Below, one piece after another: positions 40,500 through 49,297 of a stretch of 64,000 bases of DNA. Below the pieces are notes generated by a model. The model did no database searches. It was not told where the DNA came from and saw nothing but the letters and a program-made list of their open reading frames with translations. How positions within the stretch are numbered: the stretch's first letter is position 1; every line of letters starts with the position of its first letter. Source of the stretch: Vogesella alkaliphila (GTDB taxonomy: Bacteria; Pseudomonadota; Gammaproteobacteria; Burkholderiales; Chromobacteriaceae); the NCBI RefSeq assembly GCF_014652475.1, contig NZ_BMYW01000001.1, forward strand, positions 1 through 64,000, given 5' to 3'. Both the position numbers and the translations under genes were made by a program.

Positions 40500-41363
40500 A
40501 TGAAACAGCTGGCATTCATCAAACGCGGCAGCGGCAGTCATTGGGTCGGGGATGGCTTCCCGGTCAGGGGCATCTTTTCCTATCGCGATATCGCCGAGGA
40601 AATGTCCCCGTTCCTGTTGATGGACTACGCCGGCCCGGCCACCTTTCCGCCCACCACCAGCAAGCTCGGTGTTGGCCAGCACCCGCACCGCGGCTTCGAA
40701 ACGGTAACCATCGTCTACGAAGGCGGCGTATCGCACCGCGACTCGTCGGGTGGCGGCGGCACCATCGGCCCGGGCGATGTGCAATGGATGACCGCGGCAT
40801 CCGGCCTGATCCACGAGGAATACCACAGCCCCGATTTCGCCAGCCAGGGCGGCGCCTTCGAGATGATCCAGCTGTGGGTCAACCTGCCGGCGAAGGACAA
40901 GTTGGCCGCACCCGGCTACCAGGGCATTACCGCCGGGCAGATCCCCACCGTGGCGTTGCCGCACGGAGCCGGCCAGGCACGCGTAATTGCCGGTAATTAC
41001 GACGGCACTGCCGGCGCGGCGCACACCTTCACGCCGATGAATGTCTGGGATCTGCGGCTGAAGGCCGGCCATCAAGTGGCGTTCGAGCTGCCGGAAGGAC
41101 ACGCCACGGCCTTGTTCGTGCGGCACGGGGCCATCCGTCTCAGTGATCAGCACGAGGTTCACGGTGCCGAACTGGCGGTGATGGAGCGCGCCGGCAGCCG
41201 CCTGGTGTTTGACGTGCTCGAAGACAGCACGCTGCTGCTGCTCAACGGCGAGCCACTGGGTGAGCCCGTGGTGGGCTACGGCCCCTTCGTGATGAACAGC
41301 GAAGCGGAAATCCGCCAGGCAATCGATGACTTCAATAGTGGCCGCTTCGGGCGCATCGGCTAG
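40500..41363 (+). CDS. Pirin family protein
   Basis: A 287-residue bicupin iron protein; bacterial members have quercetinase activity or act as redox sensors. The metal-binding pattern is GQHPHRGFETVT and the later HEEYH, in the N-terminal cupin; the C-terminal cupin ends with SGRFGRIG. An AGGAG ribosome-binding site precedes the ATG. First gene of a LysR-divergent set with a YcaC-type hydrolase and a small monooxygenase. Confidence 0.92.
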   Translation: MKQLAFIKRGSGSHWVGDGFPVRGIFSYRDIAEEMSPFLLMDYAGPATFPPTTSKLGVGQHPHRGFETVTIVYEGGVSHRDSSGGGGTIGPGDVQWMTAASGLIHEEYHSPDFASQGGAFEMIQLWVNLPAKDKLAAPGYQGITAGQIPTVALPHGAGQARVIAGNYDGTAGAAHTFTPMNVWDLRLKAGHQVAFELPEGHATALFVRHGAIRLSDQHEVHGAELAVMERAGSRLVFDVLEDSTLLLLNGEPLGEPVVGYGPFVMNSEAEIRQAIDDFNSGRFGRIG

Positions 41364-41580
41364 CCCCATGCGACAACGGCAGGAGCATGCGCTCAGCCGC
41401 CCCCCGCCTGTCCGGCATCGGTTCGTCTGATGCTGGCAGTGCGTGGTGGAGATCAATACCAGAATTTTCCCGGTTTACCTGTTGCTGATCGCCCGCGACG
41501 GCCAGGCAACGCAAGCCGGGAAAAGCACCACCGTGTCGGATTTCCCGCAGTACGGTTCACCTGTGAAAAGGAGCATTCCC

Positions 41581-42207
41581 ATGAGCAAGCCCTACGTCAA
41601 ACTCGACAAGAACAACGCCGCCGTGCTGCTGGTCGATCACCAGGCCGGTCTGTCTTCCCTCGTTCGGGACATCGACCCGGACAAGTTCCGCAACAACGTG
41701 CTGGCGCTGGCGGATCTGGCTAGCTACTTCAAGCTGCCCACCATCCTGACCACCAGCTTCGAGAACGGTCCGAACGGCCCGCTGATGAGCGAGCTGAAGG
41801 ACACCTTCCCGGACGCGCCCTACATCGCCCGGCCTGGTCAGATCAACGCCTGGGACAATGAAGACTTCGTGGCGGCGGTGAAGGCCACCGGCAAGAAACA
41901 GCTGATCATCGCCGGCATCGTCACCGAGGTCTGCGTCGCCTTCCCGGCATTGTCCGCACTGGCGGAAGGCTACGAGGTATTCGTGGTGACCGATGCCTCC
42001 GGCACCTTCAATGAAGTGACCCGTCACTCGGCTTGGGATCGCATGTCCAGCGCCGGCGCCCAGCTGATGACCTGGTTCGGCGTCGCCTGCGAACTGCACC
42101 GCGACTGGCGCAACGATATTGAGGGTCTGGGCACGCTGTTTGCCAACCACATCCCCGACTACCGCAACCTGATCAACAGCTACACCACCGTCCAAAACAG
42201 CAAGTAA
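41581..42207 (+). CDS. YcaC-type cysteine hydrolase (isochorismatase-like)
   Basis: A 208-residue hydrolase. The catalytic Asp is in LLVDHQAGL (about residue 20) and the Cys in AGIVTEVCVAFPALSA (about residue 118), with the Lys of the triad between them. It matches E. coli YcaC, whose substrate is unknown. AAAGGAG precedes the ATG. It lies 217 bp after pirin; this pirin/YcaC/monooxygenase set recurs in proteobacteria. Confidence 0.9.
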   Translation: MSKPYVKLDKNNAAVLLVDHQAGLSSLVRDIDPDKFRNNVLALADLASYFKLPTILTTSFENGPNGPLMSELKDTFPDAPYIARPGQINAWDNEDFVAAVKATGKKQLIIAGIVTEVCVAFPALSALAEGYEVFVVTDASGTFNEVTRHSAWDRMSSAGAQLMTWFGVACELHRDWRNDIEGLGTLFANHIPDYRNLINSYTTVQNSK

Positions 42208-42278
42208 ACAACAATGGCCCCGGGTGACCGGGGCCTGCCGCCGTTGAGCATCACCACCGTACCCGAATTGAGAGCAAT

Positions 42279-42824
42279 ATGGACCACTCCGTCACCCTCC
42301 TGATCCAGCACCATGTGCGCACCGACGCGGTGCCCGAATACGAAGCCTGGCTGAAAGACATCGCTAAGGCGGGTCGGCAGTTTCCTGGTCACATGGGAGT
42401 CTCCATCATCCGTCCACATGGGGCGGGCACACCCTACACCATGCTATTACGCTTCGACAGCCATGAGCACCTGGCAGACTGGATCGACTCTGCCACGCGC
42501 AACAGTTTCATGGAGCGTGCGCATCCCTGGCTGGAATCGGTACAGGAGTCGGAGGTCGAGACCGGTCTGGAATTCTGGTTCACGCCCCCCAGTGTTGTGC
42601 CGCTGCGCGCCAAACCATTCAAGCAGTTTCTCATCACCCTGTCGGCCATCTACCCGCTGACACAGATTGTGCCCTGGCTGCTGTCACCGCTACTGAACTT
42701 GGCTCCCCTGCGGCAGTGGCCACCCGTGCAGGGATTGATCGTTGTGTTGGTCATTGTCTATCTGATGGTCTACGTCATCATGCCCCGCTACACGCGCCTA
42801 GTGGCACGTTGGCTGTTCCACTGA
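42279..42824 (+). CDS. Antibiotic biosynthesis monooxygenase-like protein with membrane tail
   Basis: A 181-residue protein. Residues 1-105 form an ABM (ferredoxin-like) domain with HVRTDAVPEYEAWL and GHMGVSIIRP. Residues 115-170 hold two membrane segments (QFLITLSAIYPLTQIVPWLLS, GLIVVLVIVYLMVYVIM). Domain and layout match membrane-anchored ABM proteins of unknown role. Third gene of the pirin set. Confidence 0.85.
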   Translation: MDHSVTLLIQHHVRTDAVPEYEAWLKDIAKAGRQFPGHMGVSIIRPHGAGTPYTMLLRFDSHEHLADWIDSATRNSFMERAHPWLESVQESEVETGLEFWFTPPSVVPLRAKPFKQFLITLSAIYPLTQIVPWLLSPLLNLAPLRQWPPVQGLIVVLVIVYLMVYVIMPRYTRLVARWLFH

Positions 42825-43149
42825 AAGGTGACTTGCTGGACTGCCACCATGACCTTCGCCGGTGTGAATCGCCCCTTGTTTGCCAGATACTTTCATGGCT
42901 GCCTTCATTATGAAAGCAACCACCTTTCAGGTGGCATGCGAAGGGCGGCTTTGCCGATGATCTGCCTCTGTTCCCTGTGGCTGGCAGTAAGTCGGCCGAA
43001 GCAGGCCTTCATGAGCTTGAGCTAGCGTGGCAGCTGACGGGCCAAAAGTGTCCTGCCACACCATCCCAAATTTAGCCTACCGTCACGGCACCACGTGTTC
43101 GTTTTTCGGGGCTTAAGGCATGCCGGCGCGATGGCGCCACTCCGGGCGT
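42825..43149. other. Repeat-bearing intergenic region
   Basis: This 325-bp gap contains a small hairpin CCACC/GGTGG at about 42920-42934. A copy of the degenerate island repeat (GCCGATGATCTGCCTCTG at 42953-42970, then GTCGGCCGAAGCAGGCCTTC at 42991-43010) also occurs near 45074 and 39363. No coding sequence was recognised. Confidence 0.5.
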
Positions 43150-44001
43150 TCAATACCGCAATTCCTGGAAAATCAATTCGGCAAGAAAATCGCAAGGTGG
43201 TCTTGTGGAGTGTGCACTGCGCGCCAGGACCATTTCCAGTTCCGCCAGGCGAGGCAAGCCCTCGGCCACGCCCAGCTGAATCAAATGCGCAGGGACCCCG
43301 CAACGTGCCAGCGGAGCAATCGCCAGACCGGCATCGACCATGCTCACCAGACCTTGAATGCTGGGGCTTTCGTACGACATGCGATAGGGGATGCTGGCCC
43401 CCTGCAGCGCCTTGATGGCGTTGGCGCGGGCGACGCTGCCTTCAGCAAACACGGCGATGGGCAGAGGGCGCTCCTTCCATATTGGTCGGCTTGCTGCCGA
43501 TCCAACCCATACCATGGGTTCCAGGCGGATGAACTCCCCTGCGCAGCCTTTGGTTCTGGTGATGCACGCTAGGTCGAGCGTGTTGTCTTTGATTTGCAGC
43601 GCCAACTCATGGCTGGGCCGGCCGACGACCTGAATCTCGACTCTGGGGTAAGTGACCGAGAACTTCCTCAATACCGGTGGCAGCAGGGAGGCGGCATAGT
43701 CGTCCGGCATGCCTATGCGTACGCGGCCCCTGATTTCCGGACGGACCATCTCGGCCCATGCCTCATCGCGCAACGCCAGCATCTGGCGGGCATAGCCCAG
43801 CAGGGTATGGCCATCTGGCGTTAGCACCAGATTGCGGGTGTTTCGAATGAACAATGGCTTCCCCAGTGCGGCTTCCAGCGCCTTGATCTGCATGCTGAGT
43901 GCAGATGGCGAGCGGTGTACCTGCTCGGCACCGGCAATGAAGCTGCCACTATCTGCCACGGCTACCAGCATGGCGAGTACGTCCAAATCCAGTTTTTTCA
44001 T
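43150..44001 (-). CDS. LysR-family transcriptional regulator
   Basis: A 283-residue LysR protein. The winged helix is at about 17-60 (FIAGAEQVHRSPSALSMQIKALEAALGKPLF) and the effector domain starts near residue 90. It is divergent from a LysE exporter gene with a 171-bp gap, the usual regulator/exporter arrangement (compare ArgP/LysG with ArgO/LysE). Inducer unknown. Confidence 0.92.
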   Translation of the reverse strand: MKKLDLDVLAMLVAVADSGSFIAGAEQVHRSPSALSMQIKALEAALGKPLFIRNTRNLVLTPDGHTLLGYARQMLALRDEAWAEMVRPEIRGRVRIGMPDDYAASLLPPVLRKFSVTYPRVEIQVVGRPSHELALQIKDNTLDLACITRTKGCAGEFIRLEPMVWVGSAASRPIWKERPLPIAVFAEGSVARANAIKALQGASIPYRMSYESPSIQGLVSMVDAGLAIAPLARCGVPAHLIQLGVAEGLPRLAELEMVLARSAHSTRPPCDFLAELIFQELRY

Positions 44002-44172
44002 TTGATCAGCAAATCTGAATAATCAGTTAAGTTTAATTGGTTTTACTAAATCATGTCGGCGTCGAATACTCATTGCCATTGACCAAGTTCGATGCGCTAC
44101 GGCTGGTCTTTCGACTGATGTGTGCAAGAACTTTTTACGGATATTCGCGAAAAACGGATGGGAGCGATCAAG

Positions 44173-44808
44173 ATGCAAGAAGCTGCTTCGCTTTATGGAT
44201 TTCTGACGGTTGGCACCATGATGGCGATCACACCGGGTCCCAATATGGTCTATGTGATTTCTCGCTCCATTGCGCAGGGACGGAGGGCTGGGCTGATTTC
44301 GCTCGGTGGCGTGCTCATTGGCTATCTGTTCTATATGTTTGGCGCAGCATTTGGTATCACCGCTTTCTTCCAAACGCTGCCCTATGCTGCCCGCGTCCTG
44401 GGTGCAGGGGGGGCGGCATATCTGGCTTACCTTGGCTGGCATGCCATCCGGCCGGGTGGTCAGTCGCCCTTGCAGATTCGCGGACAGTTGCCGCAGGAGC
44501 GTCCAAGCAAGCTGTTTGTAATGGGCGCCAGCACCAGCCTGCTCAATCCCAAACTGGCGATGATTTTCCTGACCCTACTGCCGCAATTCATCGACCACCA
44601 GCGTGGTCATGTCCTACAGCAATCCTTGTTGTTGGGTTCCTTGCTGATTGTGGTGTTTGCCTTGGTCAATGGCAGTGTGGCGTTATTTTCCGGCAGGATG
44701 GCGCAGTTTCTGTCTTGTCGCCCGGGTTGGCTACTCGTGCAGCGTTTGCTGATGGGGGGAACTCTGCTTGCCCTCAGCGGGGAAATGGCACTGCAGGCTT
44801 GGCGCTGA
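44173..44808 (+). CDS. LysE/RhtB-family amino-acid exporter
   Basis: A 211-residue inner-membrane exporter, six membrane segments, with TPGPNMVYVISRSIAQGRRAG and STSLLNPKLAMIFLTLLPQF. ATG 44173 is preferred because GGGAG precedes it at the correct distance; an in-frame ATG at 44158 and one at 44122 lie upstream. It is about 50% similar in layout to the LysE gene at 30444 but not its close duplicate. Probably controlled by the divergent LysR gene. Confidence 0.87.
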   Translation: MQEAASLYGFLTVGTMMAITPGPNMVYVISRSIAQGRRAGLISLGGVLIGYLFYMFGAAFGITAFFQTLPYAARVLGAGGAAYLAYLGWHAIRPGGQSPLQIRGQLPQERPSKLFVMGASTSLLNPKLAMIFLTLLPQFIDHQRGHVLQQSLLLGSLLIVVFALVNGSVALFSGRMAQFLSCRPGWLLVQRLLMGGTLLALSGEMALQAWR

Positions 44809-45392
44809 GTCCACACCGTGCAACACCATCACGACGCCGCACACGGTATCAAGGACAAGTATTGATTTGGCTGTACTTGCCAGAGGGCTGTGCCTCGAAT
44901 GCATCGCGACCTCGGGCGTATTTGTGCTGGCCAGCTACTGATAATTAGCACGCAGACGACATGGTTCGCGGTCTAAGGGACGGAAAGCAGACCTTCGGCT
45001 TCGAAGTAAAGGCAATGGCAGATAGGTGGCTCTGAGCGGTCGCTCGGGGCAGATGGTGCAGGAGGTCGCTTTGGCCGATGATCTGCCTCTGCCCTCTTGT
45101 GAGTCGGCCAAAACCGACCTTCCTTCTCCAAAGTAAAGATGGCGGCTTTCGAGGTGAAAGCTGCCATGAACGCATCGGGCCGTGGGATAGACCCACCTTG
45201 CATCAGGTTGGGTGAGCATGACTTCCATGAGCTATCTTCGCCTCGGCTTTCTGGGCTGGATCAAGGCGATTGGGTAGCTACGTGCTAAGTTGAAAGGAAC
45301 CACAAAGCCTGTTGTGAATCGCGCTACAGACGAAGGCACCAGTGGCTGGTGATACCGTTCATGGCAGGCACGACCTCTCGGAGGGTTCTGCC
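44809..45392. other. Repeat-rich non-coding region before the orphan groEL
   Basis: This 584-bp stretch has several degenerate repeats: GGCAGAT...GTCGCT near 45015-45060, GCCGATGATCTGCCTCTG at 45074-45091 (shared with 42953), and GTCGGCCAAAACCGACCTTC at 45103-45122. It carries no convincing gene, and short frames in it are repeat translations. The groEL ribosome-binding site GGAGG is at 45380-45384. A sigma-32 promoter could not be identified with confidence. Confidence 0.5.
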
Positions 45393-47000
45393 ATGCCTAC
45401 CAAATCCCTAATCTTTCACGATGAGGCACGCGCCAAGATGGTGGCCGGCGTCAACATGCTGGCTGACGCGGTCAAGATTACGCTAGGGCCGCGCGGGCGA
45501 AACGTGATCATCGACCAGGGCTCCGTGCCGCTGGTGGCCAACTCCGGGGTAGTGGTGGCGCGCAATATCACGTTGGCTGACCCGTTCGAGAACATGGGCG
45601 CACAGATGCTCAAGGAGGTCGCCAGCCGCACCAGCGACGTGGCCGGCGACGGCACCACAACCGCCACCACGCTGGCACAAGCCATCGTTAACGAGGGGAT
45701 GAAATACGTGGTGGCCGACCTCAACCCAATGGACATCAAGCGTGGCATCGAGTTGGCCGTGGATACGGTGGTGGCCGAACTCAAGCGCTTGGCCAAGCCA
45801 TGTCGCGGTAGCAAGGCTATCGCCCAGGTGAGCGCGATCTCGGCCAACTCGGACCTGGCCATCGGCCAGTTGATCGCCGAGGCGATGGACCACGTCGGCC
45901 CGGATGGCGCCATCACGGTGGAAGAGGGCTCGGGCTTGTCCAGCGAGCTCGAAGTGGTCGAGGGCATGCAGTTCGATCGTGGCTACTTGTCGCCGTATTT
46001 CGTCAACAACCCGGACAAGCAGAACGCGGTGCTGGAAGATGCCTTCGTGCTGCTCTACAGCAAGAAAATCTCCTCGATCCAGGACATCCTGCCCATGCTC
46101 GATGCCGTGCACAAGACCGGCAAGCCGCTGTTGATTGTGGCTGAGGACGTGGAGGGCGAAGCACTCGCCACACTGGTGGTCAACAGCATGCGCGGCACGC
46201 TCAAGACTTGTGCGGTTAAGGCTCCCGGCTTCGGGGCCCGGCGCGCCGCCATGATGGAGGACATCGCAGCCATCACCGGCGCCACATTGGTGTCGGAGGA
46301 AACGGGGTTGGTGCTTGACCATGTCACGCTCGAACAGCTCGGCGAGGCCAAGCGCATCGAGATAGACAAAGACAATACCACTATCGTCAATGGCGCCGGC
46401 CCACGCGAACGCATTGATGCGCGCATCGCCCAGCTGCGTGCCGAGCTGGAAACAAGCAAGCCGGGCTACGACAGGGACAGGCTCAAGGAACGGCTAGCCA
46501 AGCTGGCCGGCGGTGTGGCGGTGATCAAGGTGGGCGCAGCCACCGAAACCGAGATGAAGGAGCGTCGCTCACGTGTGGACGATGCGCTGCATGCGACACG
46601 TGCGGCGGTGGAAGAGGGCATCGTACCAGGGGGCGGTGTGGCGCTGTTGCGTGCGCGCCGCGTGTTGGAGCATTTGCGCAGCCCAAACCTAGAGCAAGAT
46701 GCCGGTGTCAAGATTGTGTACCGCGCTCTGGAAGAGCCGCTGCGCCAGATCGTCGCCAACGCCGGCCTGGATGCGTCGGTAATCGTGCACAAGGTGGATG
46801 AAGGCGAGAGCGGTTTCGGCTATAACGTGGCCGAAGACCTCTACGGTGACATGCTCGAGATGGGGGTGATCGATCCGGCCAAGGTCACCCGCTCGGCTTT
46901 GCAGAACGCGGCGTCGATTGCCGGCCTGCTGCTGACCACCGACTGCATGATCGCCGAACTGCCGGTGCCGTTGGGCGTGGGAGAAATGGGTGAGTATTGA
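45393..47000 (+). CDS. groEL: Orphan chaperonin GroEL (Hsp60 paralogue)
   Basis: A 535-residue chaperonin. Family landmarks are intact: [14 protein letters not shown], the catalytic Asp in GDGTTTAT, the apical domain, and [22 protein letters not shown] with the Asp corresponding to Asp398. Unlike canonical GroEL, the C-terminus ends VGEMGEY with no GGM repeat tail, and there is no groES beside it. It is isolated between repeat-rich DNA and a diguanylate cyclase gene. Codon use has more TTG/GCG/GTG-mixed positions than nearby housekeeping genes. Likely a secondary, specialised copy, possibly acquired; a main groESL operon should exist elsewhere. Confidence 0.93.
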   Translation: MPTKSLIFHDEARAKMVAGVNMLADAVKITLGPRGRNVIIDQGSVPLVANSGVVVARNITLADPFENMGAQMLKEVASRTSDVAGDGTTTATTLAQAIVNEGMKYVVADLNPMDIKRGIELAVDTVVAELKRLAKPCRGSKAIAQVSAISANSDLAIGQLIAEAMDHVGPDGAITVEEGSGLSSELEVVEGMQFDRGYLSPYFVNNPDKQNAVLEDAFVLLYSKKISSIQDILPMLDAVHKTGKPLLIVAEDVEGEALATLVVNSMRGTLKTCAVKAPGFGARRAAMMEDIAAITGATLVSEETGLVLDHVTLEQLGEAKRIEIDKDNTTIVNGAGPRERIDARIAQLRAELETSKPGYDRDRLKERLAKLAGGVAVIKVGAATETEMKERRSRVDDALHATRAAVEEGIVPGGGVALLRARRVLEHLRSPNLEQDAGVKIVYRALEEPLRQIVANAGLDASVIVHKVDEGESGFGYNVAEDLYGDMLEMGVIDPAKVTRSALQNAASIAGLLLTTDCMIAELPVPLGVGEMGEY

Positions 47001-47001
47001 A

Positions 47002-47070
47002 GGGGGGCACCTTTATCCATGTGCGGACATGCTTGACCACTACAGCCCGCATCTGAGAGGGGGGCAGCTT
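47002..47070. repeat. Direct repeat GGGGGGCA(C/G)CTT after groEL
   Basis: Two copies of a 12-bp G-run motif, 47002-47013 and 47059-47070, lie 57 bp apart in the groEL 3' region. Iterated end repeats of this kind occur at the termini of some insertion sequences; here no transposase remains. Weak evidence. Confidence 0.35.
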
Positions 47071-47212
47071 ACTGCACCGTGATGTGGGACATTCCACGAA
47101 AAATTGAGGCAGCACAAGTGGCCGCTCAGGCCCAATGGCGGGTTGTCCGTTACCGCGCAACCGCCATGATTCCTCCCCCGTGCGTGCAATCGCCACCCAC
47201 CCATCCCCCACC

Positions 47213-48160
47213 TCAGGACGCGATCTGCAGCGTCTCGATCCGGTTGCGGCCGTTTTGCTTGGCGACATACAGTTGCCGGTCCACCGCCTGGATGAAGTCG
47301 GTGGTGGTCAGCCGGTCGCCGGGCAGCACGGTGCCGACGCCGATGCTGACGGTGACTCGCTCGTCGTGCGGCGATTGCGAGTGGGCGATCGCCAGTTTCT
47401 CGATCAGGCGCTGGCAGCGCTCGGCGACGCGCTGCGCCCCGCTGGCGTCGGTTTCCGGCAGCATGATGATGAATTCCTCGCCGCCGTAACGCGCGACCAG
47501 ATCGCGCGGGCCGGCCAGCGCCAGGTTCAGCGTCTGCGCGATGCGGGTCAGGCACTGGTCGCCCGCGATGTGCCCGTACAGGTCGTTGAACTGCTTGAAA
47601 AAGTCGACATCGAGCAGGATCAGCGACAGCGGCAGGCGGCTGTTGCGCATGCTTTCCCATTCCATTTCCAGGCCGCTGTCGAAGCGGCGCCGGTTGGCGA
47701 TGCCGGTCAGTCCGTCCTTGAACGACAGCGCTTCCAGCTCTTTTTGCAGCACCAGCAGTTTTTCTTCCGTCTTCTTGCGCTCGCTGATATCGAACATGAA
47801 GCCGATCAGCGATTCGACCTCGCCCTGTGCGTTGCGCACCACGTGGACGACATCGCGTATCCACACGTAGCCGTTCTCCCTGGTCAGCGCCCGGTAGTCG
47901 GCTTCGTGGTCGACCCCGGCCTGGGATTGCGCCACGCAGAAGTTCACCACCTTGTCGCGGTCCTCCGGATGGATGCGCTGCGCCCAGTCGTTTGCGGACG
48001 CCCAGCTTTCCTGGCTCCAGCCCAGCAAGGCCTCGATTTGCGGGCCGATGTAGGCGAATTGCATGGTGGCCCAGTCGATTTTCCACGGGATGGCCTTGGT
48101 CGACTCCAGAAGGGTTTTATAAACCGCGTTGTCGCTGCTGAGTTCGCTGACGTCGGACAT
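47213..48160 (-). CDS. Soluble PAS-GGDEF diguanylate cyclase
   Basis: A 315-residue cytoplasmic c-di-GMP synthase. The PAS domain (about 20-135, PAS_3 fold with HPEDRDKVVNF and YVWIRDVVHVVRNAQGE) is joined by a short coiled coil to the GGDEF domain (about 150-312). The active site is ARYGGEEF. The residues where the RxxD inhibitory site sits read GPRD, so the Arg is missing. No membrane segment. The input signal is unknown. Confidence 0.92.
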   Translation of the reverse strand: MSDVSELSSDNAVYKTLLESTKAIPWKIDWATMQFAYIGPQIEALLGWSQESWASANDWAQRIHPEDRDKVVNFCVAQSQAGVDHEADYRALTRENGYVWIRDVVHVVRNAQGEVESLIGFMFDISERKKTEEKLLVLQKELEALSFKDGLTGIANRRRFDSGLEMEWESMRNSRLPLSLILLDVDFFKQFNDLYGHIAGDQCLTRIAQTLNLALAGPRDLVARYGGEEFIIMLPETDASGAQRVAERCQRLIEKLAIAHSQSPHDERVTVSIGVGTVLPGDRLTTTDFIQAVDRQLYVAKQNGRNRIETLQIAS

Positions 48161-48422
48161 GATTCACCTCTGCTTGAACGGTGTCGGGTCGGGGCGGCTG
48201 GGCGCATTGGTCGGGGCCGAACGCCGCGGCCTGCCCATGGCGCAGGCCACAGTATGCCATTGCCGCGCGGCAGCGTGTTCGATGGCGGCACTATGTTAAT
48301 AGCTTGCTTGTTTAATAAAATCCTTATTTTTTCCGTTGCTTGATCTGGAGAATGATTCTTTATTTTTTCGTGCTTTTGTTTTTGTGGCGTGTTTTTTCTT
48401 CTTTGCCAATCTCCTGTTTTCA

Positions 48423-48459
48423 ATATGGTCAGGGTATTTATTAAATACCTCGCGGGTAT
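48423..48459. promoter_or_regulatory. Tandem BenM/CatM-type sites upstream of pcaI
   Basis: ATAT-N7-GTAT (48423-48437) and ATAC-N7-GTAT (48445-48459), their first bases 22 bp apart, two helical turns. The second matches the BenM/CatM consensus exactly. A perfect 17-bp palindrome, GGTATTTA-T-TAAATACC (48433-48449), is embedded between them. Confidence 0.75.
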
Positions 48460-48480
48460 GGAATTGTTGGTAATTTGCTT

Positions 48481-48496
48481 TTGAACCCAGGTTCAA
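48481..48496. promoter_or_regulatory. Palindrome TTGAACCCAGGTTCAA upstream of pcaI
   Basis: A perfect 7-bp inverted repeat with a 2-bp centre lies 22 bp after the BenM-type sites. It could be a second regulator's operator (for example an IclR- or LysR-type pca regulator) in the pcaI promoter; no match to a known box is certain. Confidence 0.4.
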
Positions 48497-48598
48497 CAGG
48501 CAGGAGGGGGCACACCCTCCATCCAGACCAACGGTTCGCCGGATTGCGGCGGACACACGACACATCTGCATCCGGCAGCGGATGACGCGAGAGAGAGC

Positions 48599-49285
48599 AT
48601 GATAGACAAGACTGTTTCTTCCCTTGAGGAGGCCGTGGCCGGCATCTTCGACGGGGCCACGGTGATGATCGGCGGCTTCGGCATCGCCGGCCAGCCGGCC
48701 GAGCTGATCGACGCACTGATCGCCCACGGTGCCCGCGACCTCACCATCGTCAACAACAATGCCGGCAACGGCGAGATCGGCCTCGCTGCGCTGCTCAGGG
48801 CGCGGCGGGTGAAGAAGATCATCTGTTCCTTCCCGCGCCAGGCGGACTCCCAGGTGTTCGACGCGCTGTACCACGCCGGCGAAATCGAGCTGGAGCTGGT
48901 GCCGCAGGGCAATCTGGCGGCCCGCATCCAGGCGGCCGGCGCCGGCCTTGGCGCCATCTACACGCCGACCGGCTACGGCACCCTGCTGGCCGAGGGCAAG
49001 GAGACGCGCGAGATCGACGGCCGGCACTACGTGCTGGAGTACCCGATCCGCGCCGACTTCGCGCTGATCAAGGCCTTCCGCGGCGACCGCTGGGGCAATC
49101 TGGTGTACCGCAAGGCGGCGCGCAACTTCGGCCCGATCATGGCCACCGCTGCGACCGTGACCATCGCCCAGGTCGGCGAAGTGGTGCCGCTGGGCGCGCT
49201 GGACCCGGAGTCCATCGTCACCCCCGGCATTTTCGTACAACGCGTCGTGGCAGTGCCGGGCCTCGCCCAGGCGCGCGTCGCCTGA
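48599..49285 (+). CDS. pcaI: 3-oxoadipate CoA-transferase subunit A
   Basis: With PcaJ it transfers CoA from succinyl-CoA to beta-ketoadipate, the penultimate step of the pathway. It has 228 residues. The family motif GGFGIAGQPAELIDAL is at about 25-40 and NNNAGNGEIGLAALL follows. First gene of pcaI-pcaJ-pcaF-pcaD. The substrate is inferred from the neighbours; the family also includes acetoacetate and 3-oxoacid transferases. Confidence 0.93.
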   Translation: MIDKTVSSLEEAVAGIFDGATVMIGGFGIAGQPAELIDALIAHGARDLTIVNNNAGNGEIGLAALLRARRVKKIICSFPRQADSQVFDALYHAGEIELELVPQGNLAARIQAAGAGLGAIYTPTGYGTLLAEGKETREIDGRHYVLEYPIRADFALIKAFRGDRWGNLVYRKAARNFGPIMATAATVTIAQVGEVVPLGALDPESIVTPGIFVQRVVAVPGLAQARVA

Positions 49286-49297
49286 GGGAGCAAGCGC

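Larger units (their letters stand above)
48161..48598. promoter_or_regulatory. pcaI upstream control region
   Basis: A 438-bp gap with an unusually AT-rich part (about 48290-48480), two BenM/CatM-type sites (48423-48459), a palindrome TTGAACC-CA-GGTTCAA (48481-48496) and a GGAGGG/CCCTCC hairpin (about 48501-48520) in the pcaI leader. No gene is seen. Confidence 0.6.

Noticed and set aside
42825-43149. Possible tRNA or small RNA gene in the gap after the monooxygenase
   Set aside because: No cloverleaf or conserved T-loop was found; the hairpins are explained by the degenerate repeats.
44935-45228. Short minus-strand reading frames in the pre-groEL gap
   Set aside because: They translate degenerate repeats, lack ribosome-binding sites, and overlap in several frames.
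47827-48141. Plus-strand frames opposite the PAS-GGDEF gene
   Set aside because: Shadow frames of a well-supported minus-strand gene.
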